A stretch of 64,000 nt of DNA, from NCBI RefSeq assembly GCF_003268775.1, contig NZ_QLSU01000010.1, forward strand, positions 124,001 through 188,000, written 5' to 3'. The notes beneath the pieces are model-generated. The model had not been told where the DNA came from. It saw only the letters and a list, made by a program, of their open reading frames with translations, and searched no databases. A program made the position numbers and the translations under genes. Positions 25,016 through 34,264 of this stretch are shown here, in pieces. The DNA is from Paraburkholderia unamae. GTDB taxonomy: Bacteria > Pseudomonadota > Gammaproteobacteria > Burkholderiales > Burkholderiaceae. Numbering within the stretch: the stretch's first letter is position 1; each line of letters starts with the position of its first letter.

Positions 25016-25480
25016 TTATTGCGCCGCGTCCATTTTCTTGACGGTGCACATGAGTTCCGCCTCGCAGGCCACGGAACCTTCCACTTCGGCCACCGCCTTG
25101 AACTTCCAGATGCCGCGCATGTAGCGCTCGAAAGTCACGTTGAGGATGAGCTGGTCGCCCGGCTCGACCACGCGCTTGAAACGCGCGCCGTCGATGCCGA
25201 CGAAGTAGTACAGCGTATTCTCGAAGTCCTGCTCCTCTTCCGAGAACGTGAGCAGTGCGGCGGTTTGCGCCAGCGCTTCGAGGATCATCACGCCGGGCAT
25301 GACCGGACGCTGCGGGAAGTGGCCCGTGAAAAAGGGCTCGTTGACCGTCACGTTCTTCAACGCCTTGATGCTCTTGTGCGGCTCCAGCTCGAGCACCCGG
25401 TCCACCATCAGGAACGGGTAGCGGTGCGGCAGCAGCGTGAGAATCTTGTGGATGTCGAAGTTGAGTTTTTCGATGTTCAT
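25016..25480 (-). CDS. fabZ: 3-hydroxyacyl-ACP dehydratase FabZ
   Basis: Dehydrates (R)-3-hydroxyacyl-ACP in fatty acid elongation and competes with LpxA/LpxD for their acyl donor. The 154-residue hot-dog-fold protein has LPHRYPFLMVDRVLE, catalytic H54 in FFTGHFPQRPVMPG, and E68 in GVMILEALAQ. The ATG at 25480 gives the family N-terminus. The frame stays open 86 codons further upstream, but that part has no similarity and lies in the unusual gap after lpxD. Confidence 0.96.
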   Translation of the reverse strand: MNIEKLNFDIHKILTLLPHRYPFLMVDRVLELEPHKSIKALKNVTVNEPFFTGHFPQRPVMPGVMILEALAQTAALLTFSEEEQDFENTLYYFVGIDGARFKRVVEPGDQLILNVTFERYMRGIWKFKAVAEVEGSVACEAELMCTVKKMDAAQ

Positions 25481-25818
25481 GGTGGTTCTGCTCACGCAGG
25501 AATTGCGCGTGTGACTTTCGATTTCGATATTCGAGGCGCCCGGCGTGCCGGATCGGCCAACCCCAATCGGCCAAACCGGCTGCTCCAAACTGGCGCGCGC
25601 TGACGCGAAGTATGCGCCACGCCCGGACTCCCGTGCATGAGGATTGCCCCAGGCGGATAGCCCCAAGCGGGTCACCCACGCCGGTTGCCCTTGCCGGTCG
25701 CCCCTGTACGCAAAGCGGCGCGCAAAAACCGGCGCCACGCACAGGCACCCGCTTTTGCGCGCCGGTCCGGCGGCGTGCCGCTTGCGCGAGACGCCGCCCT
25801 TACCCCTTTACTGCATGC
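25481..25818 (-). other. Large structured gap between lpxD and fabZ
   Basis: A 338-bp interval within a cluster whose other gaps are mostly under 120 bp. I see no supported gene. It holds a 12-bp inverted repeat (25716-25727 with 25753-25764) and a doubled ATCGGCCAA (25552-25560, 25566-25574), plus C/G-rich short repeats. It could carry an internal promoter or processing site. Confidence 0.5.
25716..25764 (-). repeat. 12-bp inverted repeat in the lpxD-fabZ gap
   Basis: CGGCGCGCAAAA (25716-25727) and TTTTGCGCGCCG (25753-25764) are perfectly complementary with a 25-base loop. In RNA this is a strong hairpin. No T-tract follows on the minus strand, so it is not an obvious terminator. Confidence 0.5.
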
Positions 25819-26895
25819 TTATTCGCCGCCCTGCGGCTTTTGCGCGGCTGCGGCTTCGAGCGCCCTGATCCGGTCGCGCAGCTTGTCGATGTTGCGCAGA
25901 AGCGCGGCGCTCTTGTTCCAGTCGGCGTGATCGACCGCCGGGAAGGCGCTCGTGTAGATGCCCGCCTTTGGCAGCGACTTCGAGACGCCCGACTTCGCCG
26001 TGACGATTACATAGTCGCCAAGCGTGACGTGCCCCGCAATGCCAACCGCGCCGCCGATCATGCAATGACGCCCGATCGTCGTGCTGCCGGCAATGCCTGC
26101 GCAGCCCGCGATGACGGTGTACGCACCGATCTTGCAGTTGTGGCCGATCTGCACGAGGTTATCGATCTTCACGCACGTTTCGATGATCGTGTCGGCCATC
26201 GCGCCACGGTCGATCGTGGTGTTCGCACCGATTTCGACGTCCGGCCCGATGCTCACGCCGCCAACCTGCGGAATCTTGACCCAGCTGCCCGTGCGCGCGT
26301 CGCCCTCGCCCGTGAAATCGGGGGCAAAGCCGAAGCCGTCGGAGCCGATCACGGCGCCCGCATGCACGATGGCGCGCGCGCCAAGCTTGCAGCCATGGTA
26401 GACGCTCACGCCCGGATACAGGTGCGAGCCCTCGCCCACCTCGGTGCCGCGGCCGATGAAAACATTCGCGTCGAGCCGCACGTTTTCGCCGATCACAGCG
26501 CCCGCTTCGACCGTGACATTCGGGCCGATCACGGCGCTCGCCGCCACCTTCGCGTTCGCGTCGACGTGGGCGCTGGCATGCACCCCCGGCTGCACCTTCG
26601 GCGCGGCGAGGTCGATGAACGCCTGCGCGACACGCGCAAAGTAAGCATACGGATTCGGTGTGACGATGAAGTTGCGGCCCTCGCGCGACGCCAGCTTCTC
26701 GAGGTCGGCCGGACTGATGAGCACCGCGCCCGCGCGGGTCGTTTCGACCTGCGCGAGATACTTCGGATTGGCGAGGAACGCGAGCTGTTGCGGACCAGCC
26801 TGATCGAGGGGCGCGAGCGACCCGACGCGTTGCGTCGCATCGCCCACCACCTCGCCGCCGAACCGCCCGACGATGTCCTCAAGCGTAAATGCCAT
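25819..26895 (-). CDS. lpxD: UDP-3-O-acylglucosamine N-acyltransferase LpxD
   Basis: Third step of lipid A synthesis: adds a second hydroxyacyl chain to UDP-3-O-acyl-glucosamine. The 358-residue protein has an N-terminal uridine-binding domain (LAPLDQAGPQQLAFLANPKY), then a left-handed beta-helix of hexapeptide repeats from about residue 100 to 320. The catalytic His252 is in LVQIGHNCKIG. A C-terminal helix (SAALLRNIDKLRDRIRALE) completes it. It starts at an ATG 18 bases after the ompH stop, in the conserved bamA-ompH-lpxD order. Confidence 0.97.
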   Translation of the reverse strand: MAFTLEDIVGRFGGEVVGDATQRVGSLAPLDQAGPQQLAFLANPKYLAQVETTRAGAVLISPADLEKLASREGRNFIVTPNPYAYFARVAQAFIDLAAPKVQPGVHASAHVDANAKVAASAVIGPNVTVEAGAVIGENVRLDANVFIGRGTEVGEGSHLYPGVSVYHGCKLGARAIVHAGAVIGSDGFGFAPDFTGEGDARTGSWVKIPQVGGVSIGPDVEIGANTTIDRGAMADTIIETCVKIDNLVQIGHNCKIGAYTVIAGCAGIAGSTTIGRHCMIGGAVGIAGHVTLGDYVIVTAKSGVSKSLPKAGIYTSAFPAVDHADWNKSAALLRNIDKLRDRIRALEAAAAQKPQGGE

Positions 26896-26913
26896 GCGCG
26901 TGCTGCTCCTGCC

Positions 26914-27465
26914 TTAGTTGCTGTTGCTGCCGGTGGCGCCGGACGCGAGCGCCTTCAGCACCTGGTCCGTGATGTCGATGCGCGGACTCACGTACACCGC
27001 TTCCTGCACGATCAGGTCGTAATGCTGTTGCTCGGCGATCTGCTTGATCACCTTGTTCGCGCGGTCGAGCACCGCCGCGAGTTCCTCGTTGCGGCGCTGG
27101 TTCAGGTCTTCGCGGAATTCGCGCTGCTTGCGCTGGAAGTCGCTGTCGAGCGCCGAAAGGTCGCGTTGCTTTTGCGCGCGGTCAACCGGCGCGAGCGACG
27201 CGCCGTTCTTGTCGAGCGAGTCGGACATCGCCTTCAGGCGCTGCGCCATGTCCTGCAAATCCTTGTCGCGCTTGGCGAATTCGGCTTCGAGCTTGGTCTG
27301 CGCGGCCTTCGCGGGGGCGGATTCGCGCAGGATGCGATCGGAGTTCACTGCCGCGATCTTCGCTTCCTGGGCGTGGGCCGCGCCCGTGCCGAAAGCGAGA
27401 AGCGCCAGCGATACGGTCATCGCTCCGATCGTCCGTCTGGAAAACATTCCCGTTAGCAAAGTCAT
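26914..27465 (-). CDS. OmpH/Skp periplasmic chaperone
   Basis: Holds unfolded outer-membrane proteins in the periplasm on their way to BamA. The 183-residue product has a signal peptide (RRTIGAM, hydrophobic core, cleavage after AHA near residue 32). IAAVNSDRILRESAPAKAAQ starts the OmpH domain, and long charged helices (residues ~55-145) form the Skp tentacles. I chose the ATG at 27465; an ATG at 27447 is an alternative that also keeps the signal, and neither has a well-spaced ribosome site. It lies between bamA and lpxD, as expected. Confidence 0.9.
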   Translation of the reverse strand: MTLLTGMFSRRTIGAMTVSLALLAFGTGAAHAQEAKIAAVNSDRILRESAPAKAAQTKLEAEFAKRDKDLQDMAQRLKAMSDSLDKNGASLAPVDRAQKQRDLSALDSDFQRKQREFREDLNQRRNEELAAVLDRANKVIKQIAEQQHYDLIVQEAVYVSPRIDITDQVLKALASGATGSNSN

Positions 27466-27520
27466 CCTCTCGTTTCTTGGGGTTCCGGCGCCGCGCTTCG
27501 CGGCACCGGATGGATACACG

Positions 27521-29827
27521 TCAGAATGCCGTCCCGATCTGGAACTGGAACTTCTGGTACTGGTCGCCTTCGTGCTTGACGATCGGGAAGCCCAGGCTCA
27601 GCTTGAGCGGGCCGATCGGCGAAATCCACGCGAGGCCGAAACCGTAGCTGTAACGCAGGCCGTTCGACCCGATACTTGCGCCCTCGTCGCCCCAGACGTT
27701 ACCACCATCGACGAAGGTGAAGACGCGCAATGTCCGGTCGTAGCCCGTACCCGGCAGCGGGAACGTCAGTTCGATGTTGCCGACGAGCATCTTCGAGCCG
27801 CCGATCGGATCGTTCGTCGACTTGTCGCGCGGACCCAGCGAGCTCGGCTCGTAGCCACGCACCGAACCGATACCGCCCGCATAGTAGTTCTTGAAGATCG
27901 GGTACGGCTTGCCGCCCAGACCGTTACCGTAACCACCCTGGAAGTTCATGCCCAGCACGAAGCCACGCGCGAACGAATAGTAGTACTGCGCCTGAATGTC
28001 GGCCTTGTAGTACTGCGTACCGCCGATCGGCGTGCCGTACTCGGCGTTCGCCTGCGTGAAGTAACCGCGGCTCGGAATGAGCGCACTGTCACGCGCGTCG
28101 CGCGACCAGCCCACCGTCAACGGGACGTTGTTCGACACGCGGCCGAACGCATTCACGTAGTCGATGTAGCTCTGCGGCGTGTTCGAATCGATGTCGAGCG
28201 TGTCCTGCTCGAAGCCCGCGCCGAAGTACACCGTGTCGACTTCCGAGAACGGGATGCCGAACTTGAGGTCGGCGCCCATCGTGATGATGCGGAAGCTCGA
28301 ATCGGTCGAGTAGTACAGCGGCTGATACGTACGGTAGTAGGCGTCGGTAATGCGCTTGATGCCGTCCACCGTGAAGTACGGGTCCACCTGCGTAACAGCC
28401 AGCGTGCGGTACGTCTTCGCGGTATTCACGTTCACCGAGAGCGACGTGCCCGAACCGAACACGTTGTCCTGCGACACGCCTGCCGAGAGCACCACCTTGT
28501 CAGTGGACGAGAAGCCCGCGCCCAGGGTGATCGCGCCCGTCGGCTTTTCGGCGACCTTCACGTTCACGTCGACCTGGTCGGCCGTGCCTTCCACGGGCAC
28601 CGTGGTCACGTCGACGTCGGTGAAGTAGCCCAGACGGTTGATACGGTCCTTCGAAAGCGCGAGGCGGTTCGAATCGAACCACGAGCTTTCGAGCTGGCGC
28701 ATTTCGCGACGCACGACTTCGTCGCGCGTACGCGTGTTGCCCACCACGTTGATGCGGCGCACGTACACGCGGCGGCTCGGGTCCACCTGCAACGTGAGGT
28801 CGACCGTGTGATTGGCCTGGTCGATCTGCGGCAGCGCGTTCACGGTCGCGAACGCGTAACCGTATTCGCCGAGCTTGTCGACGATCGCCTTGGTCGTGGA
28901 CTGCAACTTCTCCGCCGAGAACCGGTCGCCCGGCTTGATCGTGACCAGCTTCTTGAGCTCCGCCTCGCGATCGAGCAGATTCCCGGCCAGCTTGATGCTC
29001 GACACCTTGTAGGGCTCACCTTCGTGAATACCGATGGTGAGGTACATGTCCTTCTTGTCGGGCGAGATCGAGACCTGCGTCGAGTCGATGTTGAACTCGA
29101 GGTAGCCGTGGTTCAGGTAGTACGAGCGCACGTTCTCGAGGTCGCCCGTGAGCTTTTCCTTCGAGTAGAGGTCGTTCTTCGTGTACCAGGAGAACCAGTT
29201 CGGCGTGGAGAGCTGCATCTCGCCGAGCAGCGTGCTCGTGCTGTACGTCTTGTTGCCGATAAAGTTGATCTGGCGGATCTTCGCGCTCGGACCTTCGACC
29301 ACGGAGAACAGCAGACCCACGCGATTGCGGTCGATCGGCGTAACCGTGGTGGTGACCTCGGCGGCGTAGAAACCGCGCGTGAGGTACTGGCGCTTGAGCT
29401 CCTGCTCCGCCTTGTCGACGAGCGCCTTGTCGTAGTAGCGGCCTTGCGAGAGACCGACTGCGCGCAGCGCCTTCGTCAGGTTGTCCTTGTCGAACTCGTG
29501 AATGCCCGAGAAGTCGATCGTGCCGATGGCCGGGCGCTCCTGCACCTGCACCACCACCACGCCGCCTTCGGAAGCGATTCTCACGTCGTTGAAAAAGCCC
29601 GTCGCGTACAACGCGCGGATGGCCTCGGACGCCTTTTCATCGGTGAAGGTGTCGCCCTGCTTGATCGGCAGGTAGGCGAACACCGTGCCCGGCTCGACGC
29701 GTTGCAGCCCTTCGATGCGGATGTCCTGAACCACGAAAGGCGTCGTTGCTGCGTGGGCAACCACTCCATGCGCGGCAATCGCCGCAGCCGCAACCGTTTT
29801 TGGAACCAAGCGATGAGGTCTAAACAA
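27521..29827 (-). CDS. bamA: Outer membrane assembly factor BamA
   Basis: Core of the BAM complex, which inserts beta-barrel proteins into the outer membrane. The 768-residue chain has a signal sequence (RPHRLVPKTVAAAAIAAHG, cleavage near residue 26) and five POTRA domains over about residues 29-430, the first opening VVQDIRIEGLQRVEPGTVF. A C-terminal 16-strand barrel contains the conserved VRGYEPSSLGPRD loop and a terminal Phe (QFQIGTAF). I start at the TTG at 29827, preceded by GGGGAAG, because the signal peptide begins there. The ATG at 29893 would add 22 residues unlike a signal peptide and lacks a good ribosome site. Confidence 0.95.
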   Translation of the reverse strand: MFRPHRLVPKTVAAAAIAAHGVVAHAATTPFVVQDIRIEGLQRVEPGTVFAYLPIKQGDTFTDEKASEAIRALYATGFFNDVRIASEGGVVVVQVQERPAIGTIDFSGIHEFDKDNLTKALRAVGLSQGRYYDKALVDKAEQELKRQYLTRGFYAAEVTTTVTPIDRNRVGLLFSVVEGPSAKIRQINFIGNKTYSTSTLLGEMQLSTPNWFSWYTKNDLYSKEKLTGDLENVRSYYLNHGYLEFNIDSTQVSISPDKKDMYLTIGIHEGEPYKVSSIKLAGNLLDREAELKKLVTIKPGDRFSAEKLQSTTKAIVDKLGEYGYAFATVNALPQIDQANHTVDLTLQVDPSRRVYVRRINVVGNTRTRDEVVRREMRQLESSWFDSNRLALSKDRINRLGYFTDVDVTTVPVEGTADQVDVNVKVAEKPTGAITLGAGFSSTDKVVLSAGVSQDNVFGSGTSLSVNVNTAKTYRTLAVTQVDPYFTVDGIKRITDAYYRTYQPLYYSTDSSFRIITMGADLKFGIPFSEVDTVYFGAGFEQDTLDIDSNTPQSYIDYVNAFGRVSNNVPLTVGWSRDARDSALIPSRGYFTQANAEYGTPIGGTQYYKADIQAQYYYSFARGFVLGMNFQGGYGNGLGGKPYPIFKNYYAGGIGSVRGYEPSSLGPRDKSTNDPIGGSKMLVGNIELTFPLPGTGYDRTLRVFTFVDGGNVWGDEGASIGSNGLRYSYGFGLAWISPIGPLKLSLGFPIVKHEGDQYQKFQFQIGTAF

Positions 29828-29895
29828 CGTGCTTCCCCAATTGTGTATAGCTGCATCAGGTCGGGCGGCCCGCCCACGGACGCCGCCAGACATCT

Positions 29896-31284
29896 TTAAA
29901 AATGGATTAACCGAGCCAGATCGTTGAACAACGCGATCGCCGACAGTGCGACGATGCAGGCAAGTCCCGCGCGCTGCAACACGAGCTGCCAGCGGTCCGA
30001 GACGGCTTTGCCCGTTACGGCTTCAACCGCATAATATAACAGATGCCCCCCGTCCAATACCGGAATTGGGAGCAGATTCAATACACCGAGGCTGATGCTC
30101 ACCAGCGCGAGGAACGAGAGGAATGCGGATGGGCCGAGTCTTGCACTCTTGCCCGCATAGTCAGCAATCGTCACCGGACCCGACAGATTCTTGAGTGATG
30201 CCTCGCCCGTCACCATGCGGCCGAACATCCGCAGCGAATACACCGCGATGTCCCACGTGCGATTCGCACCGAGGCGCACGCTCTCCAGCGGCCCATAGCG
30301 CACGTCCACCGAAGGCGCCTGCGCCGAGAGCGCCGCGCCAATACGTCCCACCTCTTCACCGGTTTCCGTGTCGCGCTGCGGCGTGGGCGTGACCGTCAGC
30401 GTCAGCGTTTGCTGCGAGCGCGTGGCCGCGTTGTCGCGCGCAATCGTGAGCCGCACGGGCTTGCCCGCGCGCGCCTTCACGTACGAGATGAAGGTCATCG
30501 CGCTGTCCACGGGGCGACCGTCGATGGCGCGCAACTGGTCGCCCGCCTGCAAGCCGGCATGCTGCGCCGCACTACCGGCTTCCACGGCCGCGACCTTGAG
30601 TGTGCTGCCGCCCGCCTCCAGGCCGAGCTTCGACATGAAGTCGCCGTCGAGGTCCTTGCTCGTGAGCTGCGAGAGATCGAGCGGGAAATCGTAGGTACCG
30701 GCGCCATCGCGCGCGGAAAGCACGACACGACCCTGATCGAATGCGGACGCAAGCAGTTTCCAGCGCAGGTCCGACCACGAGCGCACGGTCTCGGTTTCGC
30801 TGCCGTTTGGATCGCTCACCGAAAGAATCGTCTCGCCGCCCTGGAAGCCCGCCTGGGCCGCCGCCGACTGCGCCGGGGGTGCAGCGACAATGGCAGACTG
30901 CTCCGTCACGCCGCTCGCATACACGACCGAAAAGAGCACGACGGCCAGCAGGAAATTGGCGATGGGACCCGCCGCGACGATCGCAATGCGCTTGCCGACC
31001 GACTGCCGGTTGAACGCGTGCGGCAAATCGCTGGCGGGAATCGTGTCGGGCGACTCGCGCTCGTCGAGCATCTTCACGTAGCCGCCGAGCGGCAGCGCGG
31101 AGATCGTCCACTCGGTGCCGGTCTTCTTGCTGACCCATTGCACGAGCGGCTTGCCAAACCCGATGGAAAACCGCAGGACCTTCACGCCGCACAGGCGCGC
31201 CACACTGTAATGGCCGTATTCATGCACGACGACCAGCACGCCGATCGCCACGATGAAAGCGACAAGTTCGGTAAGCAGGTTCAT
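29896..31284 (-). CDS. rseP: RIP metalloprotease RseP
   Basis: Inner-membrane site-2 protease that completes cleavage of the anti-sigma factor RseA and releases sigmaE; it also clears signal peptides. The 462 residues have the zinc motif HEYGH at 21-25 in the first helix and a second motif LDGG near residue 410 (NLLPIPVLDGGHLL). Two PDZ-like domains lie between, one with AAVEAGSAAQHAGLQAGDQL. It sits between dxr and bamA, the standard proteobacterial order. The bamA frame starts after its stop. Confidence 0.96.
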   Translation of the reverse strand: MNLLTELVAFIVAIGVLVVVHEYGHYSVARLCGVKVLRFSIGFGKPLVQWVSKKTGTEWTISALPLGGYVKMLDERESPDTIPASDLPHAFNRQSVGKRIAIVAAGPIANFLLAVVLFSVVYASGVTEQSAIVAAPPAQSAAAQAGFQGGETILSVSDPNGSETETVRSWSDLRWKLLASAFDQGRVVLSARDGAGTYDFPLDLSQLTSKDLDGDFMSKLGLEAGGSTLKVAAVEAGSAAQHAGLQAGDQLRAIDGRPVDSAMTFISYVKARAGKPVRLTIARDNAATRSQQTLTLTVTPTPQRDTETGEEVGRIGAALSAQAPSVDVRYGPLESVRLGANRTWDIAVYSLRMFGRMVTGEASLKNLSGPVTIADYAGKSARLGPSAFLSFLALVSISLGVLNLLPIPVLDGGHLLYYAVEAVTGKAVSDRWQLVLQRAGLACIVALSAIALFNDLARLIHF

Positions 31285-31396
31285 GAGCGCCTCCCAGGCT
31301 GGAAGCAGCGCACCGGTGCGGGAACGGTCCCGAGGTCAGGCTCGCGGGCCTGAAGGACCACGAAGGGGCCCTTCAGCGAGCCCCCTGGCGACCTGA

Positions 31397-32587
31397 TCAG
31401 GCCGGCACCGGCAAGCTGTCGATGATGGTGTGCGCCGCGCGGCGAGCGGCCGCGTCGGCTTCGAGCACGACTTCGAGGCTCGACGCGCTGTGGTTTTGCA
31501 GCGCGTTGAGCACGGCGTCGACCGTCTGGGCGATCGCCATGAAGCCGATGCGTCGGTTCAAAAAAGCGTCCACTGCGACTTCGTTCGCCGCGTTGAGCGC
31601 CGCGCTCGCCACGCCGCCTTCGGCCAGCGCCTTCATGGCAAGCGCGAGACACGGGAAGCGCGCGTAATCGGGCTTCTCGAACGTAAGCGTCGCGACCTGC
31701 GCGAGATCGAGCTGCGCGACACCCGAGTCGACGCGCTCCGGAAACGCGAGCGCATGCGCAATCGGCGTGCGCATGTCGGGGTTGCCCAGTTGCGCGAGCA
31801 CCGAACCGTCGGCGTACGAGACCATCGAATGGATCACGCTCTGCGGATGGATCAATACGTCGATGCGATCGCCCGGCAGATCGAACAGGTAATGCGCCTC
31901 GATCACCTCGAGGCCCTTGTTCATCATCGTGGCCGAGTCGACCGAGATCTTGCGGCCCATCGACCAGTTCGGGTGCTTGCAGGCCTCGTCGGGCGTCACG
32001 TTCACGAGCGTCGAGGGCTCGCGCGTGCGGAACGGGCCGCCCGAGGCGGTCAGGATGATCTTCGTCACGCCGCCGTGCTGCACGCCTTCGTGCCCGCCGT
32101 TCGGCAGGCACTGGAACACCGCGTTGTGCTCGCTGTCGAGCGGCAGCAGCACCGCGCCGCTGTCGCGCACCGTGCCCATGAAGATGTCGCCCGACATCAC
32201 GAGCGCTTCCTTGTTGGCGAGCAGGATCTGCTTGCCGGCCTTGGCCGCCGCGAGCGTCGGTGCAAGCCCTGCCGCGCCGACGATGGCCGCGACGACCGTG
32301 TCGCAGGCGTCGCTCTTCGAGACTTCGACGAGCGCCTGCGGACCGTAGGTCACGACGGTCTTCGAACCGGCCTCGCGCAGCTTGCGCTCGACCTGGGCGG
32401 CGGTGTCGGCGTCGCCGACCACGGCCACCTCGGGCGCAAAGCGCAGGCATTGTTCGACGAGCTTCTCGCCGTTGCGGTGCGCGGTGAGCGCGTAGATCGA
32501 GAAGCGTTGCGGATGACGCGCGACTACGTCGAGCGTGCTGTCTCCGATCGAGCCCGTGGAACCGAGCAATGTGAGTCGTTTTTGCAT
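31397..32587 (-). CDS. dxr: 1-deoxy-D-xylulose 5-phosphate reductoisomerase
   Basis: Converts DXP to MEP with NADPH, the committed step of non-mevalonate isoprenoid synthesis. The 396-residue protein shows the NADPH-binding start LTLLGSTGSIGDSTLDVV, LANKEALVMSGDIF, the flexible-loop region with TASGGPFRTRE, and MNKGLEVIEAHYLF. I start at the ATG at 32587 (MQKRLTLLGS); a TTG two codons upstream also keeps frame but is too close to the AGAG site. Gap to rseP is 112 bp, to cdsA 25 bp. Confidence 0.96.
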   Translation of the reverse strand: MQKRLTLLGSTGSIGDSTLDVVARHPQRFSIYALTAHRNGEKLVEQCLRFAPEVAVVGDADTAAQVERKLREAGSKTVVTYGPQALVEVSKSDACDTVVAAIVGAAGLAPTLAAAKAGKQILLANKEALVMSGDIFMGTVRDSGAVLLPLDSEHNAVFQCLPNGGHEGVQHGGVTKIILTASGGPFRTREPSTLVNVTPDEACKHPNWSMGRKISVDSATMMNKGLEVIEAHYLFDLPGDRIDVLIHPQSVIHSMVSYADGSVLAQLGNPDMRTPIAHALAFPERVDSGVAQLDLAQVATLTFEKPDYARFPCLALAMKALAEGGVASAALNAANEVAVDAFLNRRIGFMAIAQTVDAVLNALQNHSASSLEVVLEADAAARRAAHTIIDSLPVPA

Positions 32588-32612
32588 ATTCAAATCTCTA
32601 GCCGGTCACCGC

Positions 32613-33422
32613 TTAGCCGAGCAGCAGCATGGCGAGCGGCAACACGGGCAGCAGCGCGTCGATGCGGTCGAGGACCCCGCCGTGGCCCGGCAGAAGGCCG
32701 CTCGAATCCTTCACGCCGGCCTGGCGCTTCAACATCGACTCGAACAGATCGCCGATCACGCTGAACGCGACCAGCACGGTAAGAACGAAAAGCGCACGGC
32801 CAAGCCCGATCTGGGCCGCGAGCGCGGAATACAGCGTGGGTTCGAAGGCGTGCAGCGCGATCGCCGCGCCCGACACGACCATCACGGCGGCCCACCCGCC
32901 CACGGCGCCCTCCCAGGTCTTGCCGGGGCTGATGGCAGGCGCGAGCTTATGCTTTCCGAATGCCTTACCTGCAAAGTATGCGCCGATATCAGCGAGCCAG
33001 ACGACTAGCAGGAGCGACAAGACGAAGGCCACGCCCGCCGTGCGCGCTGCGACGAGCGCATGCCAGCACGCGGCGAAAACCACGAGCCCGGCGGCGAGCA
33101 GGAAGGCGCGCCACGCGCCGGCGGCGAGCACCGGCTTGCGCAGCAGCACGTAAGGCCCGGCGATGACCCAGAACACGCCCGCGGCCTGAAAGAGCGGCCG
33201 AGGCGCCGGCAGACGCATGCTGAGCGCCACGACGGCCGCCGCGATCACGGCGTAGACGATCGCGCCGGTGGCGCCCGCCTTCAGGAGACGCGCCCATTCC
33301 CACGCGGCAAACACGACCACGAGGCCAATCAGCGCGCCGAACGCCGCCACGGGCGCGAACAGCGTGACCGGCAGGAAAACGGCCAGCAGGACGAGCGCCG
33401 TGATGACGCGGGTCTTTAGCAT
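32613..33422 (-). CDS. cdsA: Phosphatidate cytidylyltransferase CdsA
   Basis: Integral membrane enzyme that makes CDP-diacylglycerol from phosphatidate and CTP, the precursor of all the phospholipids. The 269 residues have about seven or eight hydrophobic helices and the C-terminal family signature: WLADIGAYFAGKAFGKHKLA, SPGKTWEGAVGG, and SVIGDLFESMLKRQAGVKDS followed by LLPGHGGVLDRIDA. The ATG at 33422 overlaps the uppS stop region by seven bases, so translation is probably coupled. It is followed by dxr. Confidence 0.95.
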   Translation of the reverse strand: MLKTRVITALVLLAVFLPVTLFAPVAAFGALIGLVVVFAAWEWARLLKAGATGAIVYAVIAAAVVALSMRLPAPRPLFQAAGVFWVIAGPYVLLRKPVLAAGAWRAFLLAAGLVVFAACWHALVAARTAGVAFVLSLLLVVWLADIGAYFAGKAFGKHKLAPAISPGKTWEGAVGGWAAVMVVSGAAIALHAFEPTLYSALAAQIGLGRALFVLTVLVAFSVIGDLFESMLKRQAGVKDSSGLLPGHGGVLDRIDALLPVLPLAMLLLG

Positions 33423-34192
33423 GAAAGGGAGTCGGCGTTCTGGGAAACGACCTGCGCGCTCGTGCGGCCGAAACGGCGCTCGCGCTCGGCATACGACGCA
33501 ATGGCGCGGTTGAGCGCCTCGGAGTCGAAATCCGGCCAGAACGTGTCAGTGAAATAGAACTCGGCGTACGCGAGTTGCCAGAGCAGGAAGTTGCTCACGC
33601 GTTGCTCGCCGCCCGTGCGGATGAAGAGATCGGGCTCGGGTGCATAGGCCATGGCCAGGTGCTGCGCGAGCGTGTCTTCGGTGACGGGCACCGGCTGCCC
33701 GGTCGCCGCGGCTTCCTCGACCAGCTTGCGGGTGGCCTGGAGAATGTCCCAGCGGCCGCCGTAGTTCGCAGCGATCGTGAGCGTGAGACGGGTATTGCGC
33801 GCGGTCTTGGTTTCCGCGCGCCGAATCAGGTCCTGGATGCGCTCATTGAACATCGACAGGTCGCCGACCACGCGCAGGCGGATGCCGTTTGCGTGCAGTC
33901 GCGCCACTTCGCGCTCGAGCGCGGTGACGAAAAGACGCATGAGAAACGACACTTCGTCGGTCGGACGACGCCAGTTCTCGGAGCTGAACGCGAACAGCGT
34001 GACGTATTCGACGCCACGCTCCACGCACTTTTCGACGACCGAACGCACGGCGTCGACGCCGCGCGTATGGCCCGCAACGCGCGGCAAGCGGCGCTGCGTT
34101 GCCCAACGGCCATTGCCGTCCATGATGATCGCGATGTGGCGCGGTACGGCCGCCACGTCGGGCACGCGAACGGTTGAGCTGGTATAGGTCAT
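33416..34192 (-). CDS. uppS: Undecaprenyl diphosphate synthase
   Basis: cis-Prenyltransferase that builds the C55 lipid carrier for peptidoglycan and O-antigen. The 258-residue protein has the P-loop-like IIMDGNGRWATQR (catalytic D25), HTRGVDAVRSVVEKC, the FAFSSENWRRP motif and the late LFIRTGGEQRVSNFLLWQLAYAE region (quoted in part) that binds IPP. The start is an ATG with a short Ser/Thr-rich lead. It is the first of the uppS-cdsA-dxr-rseP group and lies 72 bp after frr. Confidence 0.96.
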   Translation of the reverse strand: MTYTSSTVRVPDVAAVPRHIAIIMDGNGRWATQRRLPRVAGHTRGVDAVRSVVEKCVERGVEYVTLFAFSSENWRRPTDEVSFLMRLFVTALEREVARLHANGIRLRVVGDLSMFNERIQDLIRRAETKTARNTRLTLTIAANYGGRWDILQATRKLVEEAAATGQPVPVTEDTLAQHLAMAYAPEPDLFIRTGGEQRVSNFLLWQLAYAEFYFTDTFWPDFDSEALNRAIASYAERERRFGRTSAQVVSQNADSLSC

Positions 34193-34264
34193 GGCCGTCG
34201 GACTGTAACTTCTATGGAATGGGAAAGCCGCGAAAATCCTGGCGGAACTGAAAGCCCGAGGGCT

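Noticed and set aside
25481..25738. N-terminal extension of FabZ (86 codons upstream of the chosen ATG)
   Set aside because: FabZ similarity begins exactly at the ATG at 25480 and the extension resembles no known domain; it lies in the repeat-containing gap.
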